Below are positions 46,010-57,932 of a stretch of 64,000 nucleotides of DNA, piece after piece; position 1 is the first letter of the stretch, and each line of letters begins with the position of its first letter. The position numbers and the translations under genes are program-made. The notes under the pieces were generated by a model that did no database searches, was not told the DNA's origin, and worked only from the letters and a program-made list of their open reading frames with translations. This DNA comes from Omphiscola glabra (lineage: Eukaryota; Mollusca; Gastropoda; Lymnaeidae), in contig OZ024802.1 of assembly GCA_964017045.1 (NCBI GenBank), positions 9,002,435-9,066,434 of the forward strand, written 5' to 3'.

Positions 46010-46455
46010 CAAGAGAATCTTGAGTGCCGGACTGACCAGAGAATGTTGAGTGTCGGACTGACCAGAGAATGTTGAGTGCCGGACTGACCAGAGAATGTTG
46101 AGTGCCGGACTGACCAGAGAATGTTGAGTGCCGGACTGACCAGAGAATGTTGAGTGCCGGACTGACCAGAGAATGTTGTGTGCAGGACTGACCAGAGAAT
46201 GTTGAGTGCCGGACTGACCAGAGAATGTTGAGTGCCGGACTGACCAGAGAATGTTGAGTGCCGGACTGACCAGAGAATGTTGAGTGCCGGACTGACCAGA
46301 GAATGTTGAGTGCCGGACTGACCAGAGAATGTTGAGTGCCGGACTGACCAGAGAATGTTGTGTGCCAGCAATGACAAGAGAATCTTGAGTGCAGGACTGA
46401 CCAGAGAATGTTGTGTGCAGGACTGACCAGAGAATGTTGTGTGCAGGACTGACGA
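46010..46455 (+). repeat. 26-bp minisatellite
   Basis: About 17 copies of GACCAGAGAATGTTGAGTGC followed by CGGACT. The 26-bp period gives the same 26-residue repeat in every minus frame. Confidence 0.95.
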
Positions 46456-46779
46456 AAGATTATTTTAAGGCAGGCGGACGGAAGATTATGGTAAGCCAGG
46501 ACGGACAAAAATCCTAAGGAAAAAGTGTTTGGGAGAACGGGGAAGTAATCTAAGACGCGACAGGGCAAAACTAGGTTATCGAACTTTTCGATTTTATTGG
46601 CTTGATGTGGGCAAACACCGGACTGGTGTCTCTTTAAACTAAATACATTCCTGGTCATGGTGGTAGGGGCAAGGATTGGGGGGGGGGAGGGTGACTGATC
46701 ATGGCTATTCTGGGAAAGGGTGGTGAGGGGAAGGCTATGGTATTGTATAACGGGTTAGCGATGGAGGGGGGCAAGTAAT
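46456..46779. other. Unique DNA with a G run
   Basis: A G11 run lies near 46678-46688. No gene was seen. Confidence 0.4.
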
Positions 46780-47140
46780 GGTCAATTCAGTAAGGATGAA
46801 GGGGGTAATATACAGGGGTAATATGGATGGGGATGGTGGGGATAATGTGGATAGGAATTGGGGGATAATATATATAAAGATGAGGGTAATATGCATAGGG
46901 TTAGAGGGGTAATATAGATAGGGATGAAAGGGGTAATATGGATATGGAGAAAGTGGTAATATATCTCGGGATGGTGGGGGTGGTAGGGATGAAACAGCAT
47001 TAGTGGTAAGGATGGTGTGGGAATAGGGATGGAGGAAGTAGAGGGGGTAGGGATGGAGGGTGTGGTAGAAATGGATAGTGTAGTAGATATGGAGAGTTTT
47101 GTAGAAACTGAGGGTGTGGTAGAAATGGAAGGTGTGGTAG
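46780..47140 (+). repeat. Degenerate G/A/T-rich repeat
   Basis: Many short GGGGTAATATGGATAGGGAT-like and GTGGTAGAAATGGA units of varying length. The reverse strand reads as Tyr/Pro/Ser-rich pseudo-frames. Confidence 0.75.
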
Positions 47141-47144
47141 AAAT

Positions 47145-47505
47145 ATACAAGTTGAATAGAAAGCTTGGACATAGAACAAGTTGAATAGAGAGCTATGACA
47201 TAGAACAAGTTGAATAGAGAGCTATGGCATAGAACAGTTGAATAGGGAGCTTAGGCATAGAACAAGTTGAATAGAAAGCTATGACATAGAACAAGTTGAA
47301 TATAGAGCTATGGCATAGAACAAGTTGAATAGAGCGCTATGTCATAGAACAAGTTGAATAGAAAGCTATGTCATAGAACAAGTTGAATAGAGAGCTATGT
47401 CATATAACAAGTTGAATAGAAAGCTATGACATAGAACAAGTTGAATAGAGATCTATGGCATTGTAGAAGTTGAATAGAGAGCTATGGCATAGCATAAGTT
47501 AAAAA
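47145..47505 (+). repeat. 29-bp minisatellite
   Basis: About 12 copies of CATAGAACAAGTTGAATAGA followed by GAGCTATGA. Confidence 0.94.
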
Positions 47506-47716
47506 CAGGTCTCCGACATAAAAGACACTGTACATGTCAGCATTAGGTGAGGACAATATCGGGGAGGCTGGTGGCTAATGGTTATGGCCTGTGGGGTAGA
47601 CATGTGTGATGTGTTGGAGTGGCGTGCAGAGTGGGGCGGAAAAGTAGTTGTGAGCGCATGATGTTGGGCTAGGCTAGTGTGTGAGATGACAAAACTAGCA
47701 CGTTGGTCTATCAATG

Positions 47717-47795
47717 AATGTCATTGTAATGGTCAATGTAATGGTCAATGTAATAGTCAATGTAATGGTCAATGTAATGGACAATGTAATTTTGA
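47717..47795 (+). repeat. 12-bp AATGTAATGGTC repeat
   Basis: Seven copies with minor variation. A G11 run follows near 47857-47867. Confidence 0.9.
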
Positions 47796-47904
47796 GTACA
47801 GTAAATGGGAAAGGGGATCAAAGAAAAAAACTATTTGTTTTGTGGGGGGAAAAAGGGGGGGGGGGGGTTGGATAAGTTAAACGACATTTTATTGGACTTC
47901 CCTT

Positions 47905-48065
47905 GGACTTAAAAGTCGGCATTGAGTACAGTTAAGCGTGTTGGATGTCTAAAGTCTGCATTGACTACAGTTAAGCGTGTTGGATGTCTAAAGTCTGCAT
48001 TGACTACAGTTAAGCGTGTTGGATGTCTAAAGTCTGCATTGACTACAGTTAGGCATGGTGTATGT
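47905..48065 (+). repeat. 39-bp minisatellite
   Basis: Four copies of GCATTGACTACAGTTAAGCG followed by TGTTGGATGTCTAAAGTCT. Confidence 0.92.
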
Positions 48066-48099
48066 CTATTTTATTTCAACGTCTAGAAACGCAGCTGAT

Positions 48100-48213
48100 G
48101 TGTGTGAGCAATGTGATCAATGTGAGCAATGTGAGCAATGTGAGCAATGTGAGCAATGTGAGCAATGTGAGCAATGTGAGCAATGTGAGCAATGTGAGCA
48201 ATGTGAGCAATAA
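48100..48213 (+). repeat. 9-bp GTGAGCAAT repeat
   Basis: Twelve almost perfect copies. Read as VSN on the plus strand and IAH on the minus strand; neither is a gene. Confidence 0.96.
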
Positions 48214-48444
48214 TGCTCTCACAAAATGGAATATCCTCGACTGTAGGCCTAGTGTTTGTTTGTGTCAATAGTATTAACATGACCGATAGCGCTACGAAAT
48301 CTTGTTTATGAAATGGCGGTGTTAGTTAAGCTGATGATGGTGTGTAGTAGACCCGATGATTCTGGTGCAACATCTCATTGTTTCAATGTGAGTTGCAGTA
48401 AAATGTGTAACTTGCGATGTGTGCGAAACAGCAGTGGCGTAGAT

Positions 48445-48637
48445 CAGGAATGCACAACTCAAAATGCAGGGCGGGCCGTGATACTTAGTGACAAATCTGT
48501 GCGGGACGAACTGAAAAAGGACAGTAGGCGAAGCTATTTAGAAGATAATAATAATAAATAGTATTTGTTTACTTCGTGGGCCGCAAAGTGGGGTTGCTGG
48601 AGGGCCGCATGCGGCCCGCGGGTCGTATGTTGTGCTG
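48445..48637. mobile_element. Degenerate hAT-like element with GGGCCGC blocks
   Basis: It starts CAGGAATGCACAACTC and ends GTATGTTGTGCTG. Near the ends are GGGCGGGCCGTG and GCATGCGGCCCGCGGGTC, a layout common in hAT elements. The target duplication is not convincing. A CAGTGGCGTA motif just upstream at 48432 may be the end of a second, different element. Confidence 0.5.
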
Positions 48638-48689
48638 GCTCAGCGTAGGTTGTTATAGTACAAGTAATAGGTGGTTAGGTTGCGAACTA

Positions 48690-48832
48690 GTGTATTGTTA
48701 GCGTATTGCTATTTTATTGTTAGTGTATTTCTATTTTATTGTTAGTGTATTTCTATTTTATTGTTAGTGTATTTCTATTTTATTGTTAGTGTATTTCTAT
48801 TTTATTGTTAGTGTATTTCTATTTTATTGTCT
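48690..48832 (+). repeat. 22-bp minisatellite
   Basis: Six to seven copies of ATTGTTAGTGTATTTCTATT followed by TT. Confidence 0.94.
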
Positions 48833-49142
48833 ACATCTGATCGATATAAGCAACTCTGCGTTAGCTCTATCCTCTGTTGGAAGGTGTCCTCACACTGGCC
48901 AACAGTACCTTAGCGACCAATCCATCAACCTCCCAATGTGATGTGTTATTCTTTACTCCTAATATAAATTATAAAATGTTAGAACTATTGCTATTATGTT
49001 CAGATCCGGTGCTAGGCACAGATGGTGGTGACATACGCGGGAGATACTGGACAGGGAAGGGCTTTGACTCTGGTCAGTTTGGAGAGTGAAGGATTACCTG
49101 AAGGAAGAAAGAAGATCATTTTTTTTCTTGATAAACGAATAG
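48833..49142. other. Unique DNA, no gene seen
   Basis: The 70-codon plus frame at 48877-49089 has no recognisable domain. Confidence 0.4.
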
Positions 49143-49805
49143 GATGAAGCCTCACCAAGACACGAGAAGCCTCACCAAGATATGAGAAGCCTCACCAAAA
49201 TATGAGAAGCCTCACCAAGATATGAGAAGCCTCACCAAGGTATGAGAAGCCTCACCAAGATATGAGAAGCCTCATCAAGATATGAGAAGCCTCACCAAGA
49301 TATGAGAAGCCTCACCAATATATGAAAAGCCTCACCAAGGTATGAGAAGCCTCACCAAGATATGAGAAGCCTCACCAAGATATTAGAAGCCTCACCAGGA
49401 TATGAGAAGCCTCACCAAGGTATGAGAAGCCTCACCAATATATGAGAAGCCTCACCAAGATATGAGAAGCCTAACCAAGGTATGAGAAGCCTCACCAAGG
49501 TATGAGAAGCCTCACCAGGATATGAGAAGCCTCACCAAGATATGAGAAGCCTCAACTGATATGAGAAGCCTCACCAAGATATGAGAAGCCTCACCAAGAT
49601 GTGAGAAGCCTCACCAAGGTATGAGAAGCCTCACCAAGGTATGAGAAGCCTCACCAAGGTATGAGAAGCCTCACAAAAAATGATAAGCCTCACCAAAATA
49701 GGAGAAGCCTCACCAAGATATGAGAAGGCTCATTAAGATATGAGAAGCCTCACCAAGATATGAGAAGCCTCACCAAGATATGAGAAGCCTCACCAAGACA
49801 TGACT
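49143..49805 (+). repeat. 20-bp minisatellite
   Basis: About 33 copies of GAAGCCTCACCAAGATATGA, with G/A variation at the AAGATAT/AAGGTAT site and a few indels. Confidence 0.96.
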
Positions 49806-50540
49806 TGATTTCATGGATTGATAATGTTGGAGTGATGACAAGTTTTTTAATGTCAGTATGTGTATTTCATATTTTTGATGTGATCGTTTACGTTAAAGAA
49901 TAAAGTCACCATTACGATGAAGCGACCAGTCGGCTTATCAATCAAGTGGCATAATAATATATATTTCCATAAAGCTTTTTTTTCTGTTTCCAAAGCCGTG
50001 AAATGTTTCAAAATTAACAACGTGCTAGCACATAATTTGACTCATCAATTTTTATCACGATCTCTATTTTGAACAGTCACTTGATACTATTGTTAACCGG
50101 AAGAATAAAAAAAAAATCAAATTTCATGTCTTTTGTCAGACCTTGAGACTTGACTTTGTCAAGAGTAAAAAAAAATGATCGGAAATCTATTTTGAAAGTA
50201 CATCGCAGAGTTCGAATCAACTTCTCGATTCATCCGAGTCGCTCACCTGTGAATGATGCTTCTGTAAAAACGAGAGCTGCATGCTAATTATAGTTGGAGG
50301 GCGGGGACAAATAGGAGTGAGCTGACGGCAGGAGAAATTTAATGGTCTTTCTGCCCATTTTCCCCCCGGCATTACGAGCCTGGGGCGACTGTAGCCACAA
50401 TGGTTTACTTGAATCTTGTGGCCAGATTTTTTTAATGTATTTAAATAACGGACATCGTTAAACCGCGAGCAGGATTTGATATCACGTGATCTACACCCGA
50501 ACTACCTGGCCGTAGCTCGTTAACTTGAAAAGTACAATTG
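49806..50540. other. Unique DNA, no gene seen
   Basis: AT-rich with poly-A runs. Nothing was recognised. Confidence 0.4.
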
Positions 50541-50615
50541 ATACGGGAGCTGACGTTAGTGGGAGCTGACGTTAGTGGGGAGCAGACGTTAGTGGGGTGC
50601 CGTCGTTAGTGGGGT
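50541..50615 (+). repeat. ~17-bp GAGCTGACGTTAGTGGG repeat
   Basis: Four imperfect copies. Confidence 0.8.
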
Positions 50616-51110
50616 GGGGGTATTGAAGAGTGGTGAAGTGCGAAGGAGGGTTGTTTAGAAGAAAAAAAAGGAAGAACTAACGTGATTTAGAAAGTGTGGA
50701 GAAGATGGGTTTGACAGTGTGGTATTAGGTGAAGTGGTGATGAGGGGTTGTTGTAGTTATGTAGTGGTAAGCAGGTGGTGTGGCTATAGTGGTGGTTTTC
50801 AGAGAGGGGTAGGTCAGCAAGGCGGTGTTAAGAAAGTGGTGGATTCGTTCTAGAGTGGACAATAGTGCCTGATGTAAAGATGCATGGTCCTAAACACAAA
50901 CGTCCTAATGGAGGACTTTATAATAGCTAAACCATGTCCTCAGGGACGTCGTTTGGGTACGGCAGGGTGGTATCTGCACCCCCAACCCCCTAAATGTGCA
51001 GGTTTTATTTAAATAACTATGTAATGTGGGGCCTCCAGAGATTTGGAGATTAATATCTTAACAAGCCTAACAAGTTTTAGTTTTGCCGCCCTCCCCGCTT
51101 TTGAAAAAAA
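50616..51110. other. Unique, GT/GGT-rich DNA
   Basis: Irregular GTGGTG-type sequence at 50700-50830. No gene was seen. Confidence 0.4.
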
Positions 51111-51125
51111 CCAACGAAACGACGC

Positions 51126-51346
51126 CCTTGCCTGCCCTGCTCCTAAACGGTACCATCCTAATCGAAGTCAAATCATCTTTCACTTTAACGTGGTCAGCCT
51201 TGCATGCCCTGCTCCTAAACGGTACCATCCTAATCGAAGTCAAATCATCTTTCACTTTAACGTGGTCAGCCTTGCATGCCCTGCTCCTAAACGGTACCAT
51301 CCTAATCGAAGTCAAATCATCTTTCACTTTAACGTGGTCAGTCGAA
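51126..51346 (+). repeat. 72-bp tandem repeat, 3 copies
   Basis: Three nearly identical copies containing GCCCTGCTCCTAAACGGTAC and CATCTTTCACTTTAACGTGG. The 24-codon period opens frames on both strands (up to 130 codons). The uniform copies argue for recent tandem duplication. Confidence 0.94.
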
Positions 51347-51510
51347 TCTCAGAAAGTCATTTAATGTTGACCTCATTTATTCATTTTTCCTTATTCAAGT
51401 CGACAATTTCTGATAGACGTCACCCAACGACTTAAGGTAAGTGCTAAAGTGTTAAGGCTAACAAACACTAGAGGCAGATTTTAATATTTCGTCCTTGACT
51501 TTTGCCACTC

Positions 51511-51605
51511 GTTGTAATCTCGTTGTAATCTCGTTGTAATCTCGTTGTAATCTCGTTGCAATCTCGTTGTAATCTCGTTGTAATTTCCTTGCAATCTCGT
51601 TGAGA
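51511..51605 (+). repeat. 11-bp TCGTTGTAATC repeat
   Basis: Eight to nine copies with T/C variation. Confidence 0.92.
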
Positions 51606-51914
51606 GACATTCAGAGATTCTGTATATCATCTTTGAGACATTGTCACATAAAGATCAGACATTTTCTCGTGGTCTGCTCCTTCCATCCCTGAAGAACTAC
51701 ACTTTGTAAATAAAGAGGTAGTCGTAGACGATTCATAATTACACTATTGACTTCACTTCAACTACAATGTTAGGTTCACCTTAATGGAAACTTGAGATTT
51801 TACAGCTTCAAATGACACAAACACATTTTTTTAAAAAAATAACGGTTGACAGTGGTTGCTAGTTTGTCTTGACAATCGCGGACTTAAATCCTTCACTTCG
51901 ACCTCGCAGCCGGG
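51606..51914. other. Unique DNA, no gene seen
   Basis: Nothing was recognised. Confidence 0.4.
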
Positions 51915-52785
51915 ATTGTAGATCCAAAAAAAATAAGTCACAAGAAAAAAAGTCACAGGCAAAAAGGTCATAGGGAAAAAGTCACAAAATATGTCTCATA
52001 TAACTCCTACGTTTTAGTGTTTATGAAATTATATTTTTCAGTCCATATTTATGTTTATATACTGAAATAAAAAATAGCAGCAGTGTGTTAACTTTCGTTT
52101 CGGATTCAGTACATGTTTCTTGTTCATATTATATCTCCACATTATGATTCAATCATTCAATAATATGATTTATTATTATTCAGTTATACATGCATGTGTG
52201 GGTTATTTTTATTATGTATACATATTTTAATCACACATTTAATTATATGCTTCATTCAAAATTACTTAAATTGTCGTGCATGAAGCCAATAAGCACGAAT
52301 ATTACACATTGAATGACAGTAAATGGTAACACATGATTGGTCATTTGATTCTCTCGTCTGATCTCACCGACACATCTCACATAGTAAAGGAATCATGGAA
52401 AGCAAAGGACGATGCGTTGTGGTACTAGTTTACTGATAACTCTATTCAGACAAAGCATTAATGGCCTCAGTGTTGTCAGTGGTAATAAGTGGCGGCCCGG
52501 GGGGGGCCTCAATAAGGTCAATGCGAATTTGAACAGAAAGATATAAAAAATATGTGTTCACCAATCGTGTCAGACTTTACTAACGTGCTCCCCCGGCTGT
52601 TGTACAATCACATATCTGTAATCACACTAAAATGCATTATTGTCCATTATTATCCAAGAAATATAAAAAAAAAAATTGCTCCCCAATCTTGTCATGATTT
52701 AATTTCTGATATATTTTTTCTGTGACATTTTTTACTGTGACTTTTTTGTCTGTAACTTTATTTCCTGTGACTTTTTTCCCGCTCA
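51915..52785. mobile_element. Possible foldback element with AAAGTCACAG-repeat ends
   Basis: The left end (51920-51985) carries several AAAAAGTCACAG-type units. The right end (52700-52780) carries the same units inverted (CTGTGACTTTTTT). GC-rich sequence lies outside both ends (GCAGCCGGG at left, CCGCGGCCGG at right). The ~700-bp AT-rich interior shows no gene. The ends are simple enough that chance convergence is possible. Confidence 0.4.
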
Positions 52786-53290
52786 CCGCGGCCGGTCATC
52801 TGTCCTTGGGCCAAATCATCTTTGACATATTGTCCTCGAGAACGATGGCAGATCTGTAAAAACAAAGTAATACGACCCTTGCTGGTGTCGTTACCACACT
52901 GACCTGACAATTCTTTCCTACAGTGCATTTCAACAGAAGACTGACCATGAAATGAATGCGATGAAGACACAGTGCACACAACACGTATTCTCTGACATCG
53001 GGATGTTTGCATTTTTTTTAAACATGTCTATTAATTCTTTATTTTAATCACTAGGTCAATGTATGTGATGCATTGTTTGGTGTTGCATTTCTGTTATTTT
53101 AAGTTAACGGAAGACAATGTCAATCGGAAGTTGTTAAGTATGCTCTTTATTTTTTTTTTTAATTGTTTACATCGTAACGATTGCTGGCCCACTTGTAACT
53201 TGCACGATGTAACAAAAACACGGATTGCTTTTTTAATATATTTTTATTAAAGAAAACAAACCGACGGTAAACAGTAGGCGGGGACTCCAT
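52786..53290. other. Unique DNA, no gene seen
   Basis: Overlapping 60-84-codon frames on the minus strand lack recognisable domains. Confidence 0.4.
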
Positions 53291-53294
53291 TACA

Positions 53295-53465
53295 CAGCCG
53301 ACAAAAATTGGACACACGTTGTGAAGGTTGCAAGGCTATTTGACACACGTTGTGAAGGTTCCAAGGCTATTTGACACACGTTGTGAAGGTTCCAAGGCTA
53401 TTTGACACACGTTGTGAAGGTTCCAAGGCTATTTGACACACGTTATGAAGGCTGCAAGGCTACTG
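53295..53465 (+). repeat. 31-bp minisatellite
   Basis: Five copies of GACACACGTTGTGAAGGTTC followed by CAAGGCTATTT. Confidence 0.94.
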
Positions 53466-53756
53466 TGTTTATTTCAACGTTCACAATTCTAGGAAACTAT
53501 ATTTACTCCTCAGGGGAAAAAGTTTTAAGTTACGAAGTTGACGAAGAAAGACAAGATCAATTCAGACCAAAATAAAACTCATGCAAGAGAAGGTCAACAG
53601 TTATGTCGTTTATTTTGTTTATTTGAAAAAAGTAATTTCGATGATTATTCAGGGAGAAAACATTTGTAGCCATTGCATTTCTCAAAATAATATGTCTCCT
53701 ACCATCAGTACCTCTTTGGGCAAAAATCTTTTTTTTTTTTATTTACTAAACTCTGG

Positions 53757-54300
53757 TACCTAACACACGACCTCGCGGGTACCTAACACACAAGCTCACC
53801 GTGTACCTAACACACAACCTCGCCGGGTATCTAACACACAACCTCGAAGGGTACCTAACACACAACCTCGAAGGGTACCTAACACACAACCTCGAAGGGT
53901 ACCTAACACACAACCTCGCCGGGTATCTAACACACAACCTTACCGGGTACCTAACACACAACCTCGAAGGGTACCTAACACATAACCTCGAAGGGTACCT
54001 AACACACAACCTCGAAGAGTACCTAACACACAACCTCGAAGGGTACCTAACACACAACCTCACCGTGTACCTAACACACAACCTCGAAGGGTACCTAACA
54101 CACAACCTTGCCGTGTACCTAACACACAACCTCGAAGGGTACCTAACACACAACCTCGAAGGGTACCTAACACACAACCTCGAAGGGTACCTAAAACACA
54201 ACCTCGCCGGGTATCTAACACACAACCTCGCCGGGTACCTAACACACAACCTAAAACACAACCTCGCTGGGTACCTAAAACACATAATCTCGCCGGGCAC
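53757..54300 (+). repeat. 24-bp minisatellite
   Basis: About 22 copies of GGTACCTAACACACAACCTC followed by GAAG or GCCG. The 8-codon period gives YLTHNLEG (plus) and CVRYPSRL (minus) pseudo-proteins of ~185 codons. Confidence 0.96.
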
Positions 54301-54799
54301 GTTGTACTACAATTTAACCCTACTCCCTTCCTACCCTCTTCAGCCCTCTCCTCCATGAGTACAACATGGCCTCAGGCCGCCTAAAGAAAAATCATTAAAA
54401 TTAGATTGCTTTCTTACACAAACCCGTCGAGTTGTTCCTTACTATTGCGGATATTGTCGGGGGCGCACTGCCAAAACTGTTTTCGTGGACACCTCTCTGT
54501 TGGTGACTTCTGGGGGCTAAATCAATTCTTCTCCCTTTTTAGCGAGCACATTTCATGTCGCACGTGTTTCCCTGCGTTCAAAACCATCCGTCCAGGATGG
54601 CAGAGTCGAGATTTGTTTGCTGTGACAAGAACATTATTCTCTCATTTCTCTCCCTTGTGTTTCTCGGATTGATGATGTCTCCTTTCCAGAAGACATCTCC
54701 CCTGTCCTGCGAGGCTGCGGCACCAATGGGAGGGAAATGGACCCGATTTGCATAATGACGTCATCACAGTCTGAGTTCCCGGTGTGTACTCGTGATAGT
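54301..54799. other. Unique, moderately GC-rich DNA
   Basis: Short open frames on both strands but no domain or splice context that I can support. Confidence 0.4.
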
Positions 54800-54814
54800 G
54801 TATGGAGGCCCCCC

Positions 54815-54903
54815 ACCCCTAGCCCCACCCACCCACTCTCCGCACCCCACCCACCCACCCACTCTCCGCACCCCACCCACCCACCCACTCTCCGCACCCC
54901 ACC
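54815..54903 (+). repeat. ~29-bp CCCACCCACCCACTCTCCGC repeat
   Basis: Three to four copies, very C-rich on the plus strand. Confidence 0.9.
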
Positions 54904-54964
54904 CTTGGTGCTGGAAAGTTATGGCAATGGTTCCTTTCCGTTTCGCTGCCACAGAAAAAGTGTG

Positions 54965-55140
54965 TTTTCTTACAAATGGGAGAGGTCGGAGAGTAGCTGC
55001 CACAGATTGGAATAGAACTGGAGGGGTCGGAGAGTAGCTGCCACAGATTGGAATAGAACTGGAGGGGTCGGAGAGTAGCTGCCACAGATGTGAATAGAAA
55101 AGCGTGTTTTCTTACAAATGGGAGGGGTCGGAGAGTACCC
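54965..55140 (+). repeat. ~43-bp GGGGTCGGAGAGTAGCTGCC repeat
   Basis: About four copies with ACAGATTGGAATAGAACTGG. Two units carry a longer GCGTGTTTTCTTACAAATGG segment. Confidence 0.88.
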
Positions 55141-55229
55141 AATGCCAGAACTAAAGCAGAACGCCGATTATCCGAACTTATCCTGGTGTGGTTAGTACTT
55201 CATATTTTCGAATAAAGGTAGCATTAACA

Positions 55230-55370
55230 TTACGTTAGTAGATAGAATAGACATGTCTTGTTACCAGAGTTGTTAGTACGTAGAATAGACATGTTTTGTT
55301 ACCAGGGTTGTAAGTGCGTAGAATAGAAATGTCTTGTTACCAGAGAATAGACATGTCTTGTTACAAAGGG
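55230..55370 (+). repeat. ~38-bp AGAATAGACATGTCTTGTTA repeat
   Basis: Four copies, the last two shortened. Confidence 0.85.
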
Positions 55371-55524
55371 TCGCAGACATTCGTTAATTTACGGACCATC
55401 CGTAAAAATGTGACCTCAAATGACGTGTCCGTTAAAGTCCGTAATGTCTTCAGGATACCTGGTAAACAAATCTGAGAGATATTGTACAAAAAATCTTTGT
55501 GAAGTTGAACCAAAAGGTCAATCA

Positions 55525-55635
55525 ATGTTGGTGATATCTTCGTCGGTGATGTCCTCGACGGTGATGTCCTCTTTGGAGATGTCCTTTTTGGTGATGTCCT
55601 TGTTGGGGATGTCCTTGTTGGTGATGTGGGTACGA
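55525..55635 (+). repeat. ~15-18-bp GGTGATGTCCT repeat
   Basis: Seven degenerate copies of TTGGTGATGTCCT. A related GATACGATGTGGAT stretch follows to ~55720. Confidence 0.8.
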
Positions 55636-55640
55636 TGTGG

Positions 55641-55995
55641 ATCAATATGGTTACGATTTGAATACGGTGTGGATACGTTGATGTCGATAAGATGACGATG
55701 ATGTGGATACGATGTGGATATAAAGTGGTGTATTCAGTCTTAAGTTTTTTTCACCCAGCCATTAAGGAGAAGACTACATTTTAAAAAAAAATTCAATCTT
55801 TCGCGTTAAAATACTGGATCATTTTGAGACTACGCCATGTTTGAAATATATGCAAAGTCATAGGAGTTTTATTTGTTTGTTTGCGACGTAGTGCACAAAA
55901 CTGCGCCACATTTACAGACGCTTAATAACATCGTCATAGTCATGGCATTAATAAGGCATTGGGTTTATTTCATTTAACCGGAGCGTGCATGCGTC
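55641..55995. other. Unique DNA, no gene seen
   Basis: Nothing was recognised after the GATGTGGAT-rich start. Confidence 0.4.
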
Positions 55996-55996
55996 T

Positions 55997-57070
55997 AGTG
56001 ATAGGAGCAACCTACAGTGATAGGAGCAACATATAGTGATAGGAGCAACCTACAGTGATAGGAGCAACGTATAGTGATAGGAGCAACATATAGTGATAGG
56101 AGCAACCTACAGTGATAGGAGCAACCTACAGTGATAGGAGCAACCTACAGTGATAGGAGCAACCTACAGTGATAGGAGCAACATATAGTGATAGGAGCAA
56201 CATATAGTGATAGGAGCAACATATAGTGATAGGAAGAACATATAGTGATAGGAGCAACATAGAGTGATTGGAGCAACGTATATTGATAGGAGCAACGTAT
56301 AGTGATAGGAGCAACATATAGTGATAGGAGCAACATATAGTGATAGGAGCAACATATAGTGACAGGAGCAACATATATTGATAGGAGCAACATATAGTGA
56401 TAGGAGCAACATGTAGTGATAGGAGCAACATATAGTGATAGGAGCAACATATATTGATAGGAGCAATGTATAGTGATAGGAGCAACATATAGTGATAGGA
56501 GCAACATATAGTGATAGGAGCAACATATAGTGATAGGAGCAACATATAGTGATAGGAGCAACATATAGTGATAGGAAGAACATATAGTGATAGGAGCAAC
56601 ATATAGTGATATGAGCAACATATAGTGATAGGAGCAACGTATATTGATAGGAGCAACATATAGTGATAGGAGCAACGTATAGTGATAAGAGCAACGCATA
56701 TTGATAGGAGCAACGTATAGTGATATGAGCAACATATAGTGATAGGAGCAACATATAGTGATAGGAGCAACATATAGTGATAGGAAGAACATATATTGAT
56801 AGGAGCAACATATAGTGATAGGAGCAACGTATATTGATAGGAGCAACGTATAGTGATAGGAGCAACATATAGTGATATGAGCAACATATAGTGATATGAG
56901 CAACATATAGTGATAGGAGCAACATATATTAATAGGAGCAACATATAGTGATAGGAGCAACATATTGTGATAGGAGCAGCATATAGTGATAGGAGCAACA
57001 TATAGTGATAGGAAGAACATATAGTGATAGGAGCAACGTATAGTGATAGGAGCAACGTATATTGATAGGA
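55997..57070 (+). repeat. 19-bp minisatellite
   Basis: About 56 copies of GTGATAGGAGCAACATATA. Because 19 is not a multiple of 3, all three minus frames read the same 19-residue cycle (LLSLYVAPITICCSYHYM-like). That explains three parallel open frames of 250-312 codons. Confidence 0.97.
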
Positions 57071-57099
57071 GCCTCAAATACACTCCATTACATTTTTTA

Positions 57100-57198
57100 T
57101 ATTTAATAGATTTTGAACATGTAAAAATCTATTTTAAGTTTGCAGACCGAACAAAGAGAGGCCGATTTTGGCCCCGGGTCGTAGTTTGCAGACCGCTG
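57100..57198. mobile_element. Truncated hAT end fragment
   Basis: The stretch ends GGTCGTAGTTTGCAGACCGCTG, which inverted gives a CAGCGGTCTGCAAACTACG-type hAT terminus. It directly abuts the 19-bp minisatellite on its left, and no matching 5' end is seen. The left boundary is approximate. Confidence 0.45.
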
Positions 57199-57932
57199 TG
57201 TTACAGTTAGACGATAAAAAATTAATTGAGATCACGATCGGAAATGTTTGGGAACCTGCTGTTCATGAAGTTATTCTGATGGTCAGATGGATCTGAACAT
57301 TTTGAAGGTCACATTGGTTGCTCACAGATTACGCTGCGTACAACACATTGATGTAACATGGTTGTTCATAGATTTAGCTGTGTACAACACAACGATGTGA
57401 TTGGAGGAATGCGTTTTCCCCCCTACCATCAGCTGCTGGCGGCCACTCAAATGTGGTCGATGAACAGTGGAGATAAACAAATACAATCACTGACAATAAA
57501 AACGTGTTCGATTATTGAAATCAAATGGGCCGATCACCAAAATCAATGGCCAGAATCAATTAAGTCATTAGAGCAATACCCAGACACAAAGCTATGCCCA
57601 TTGGTGCAGCCGCAAAGCATTAGTGCACCGCCATATTTGCCCCTTCCACCGAATTGCGCTCAACATTCAGCGGCTTTAAGAGTAATCTCCTTGCTGTAAG
57701 GCGGCACCTCGGTGCGCTAGTTCGTTTGAATGCCAATCCTCGAGGCGTCAAATATTTGTCGTCAATGCGTGGACAATGCTGGCATCCTCTCAACCTTTTC
57801 TGAATGACAGGAAGTACCTGTGTAGACCAAATAAAATAGTCTCTCGCGAAGTCTCTGGTTTATTGAGTAACGACAGGGTTCTGGAGTACATAAACACAAA
57901 GGTGTAGCTGCTGTTTCCTGTCGAGCTCAGAG
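57199..57932. other. Unique DNA; unsupported 113-codon frame
   Basis: The plus frame at 57358-57699 is one of the few non-repetitive frames over 100 codons, but it has no recognisable domain, signal peptide or splice context. Treated as non-coding. Confidence 0.4.

Noticed and set aside
48083..48280. Ala/His/Ile repeat peptide (IAH repeats)
   Set aside because: A 9-bp GTGAGCAAT microsatellite read on the minus strand.
56126..57083. Three overlapping ~250-312-codon Cys/Tyr-rich frames
   Set aside because: A 19-bp unit without stops opens all three frames at once, so this is not evidence of coding.
57358..57699. 113-codon non-repetitive plus frame
   Set aside because: No domain, signal peptide or splice context was recognised; the length is within chance expectation for 64 kb.
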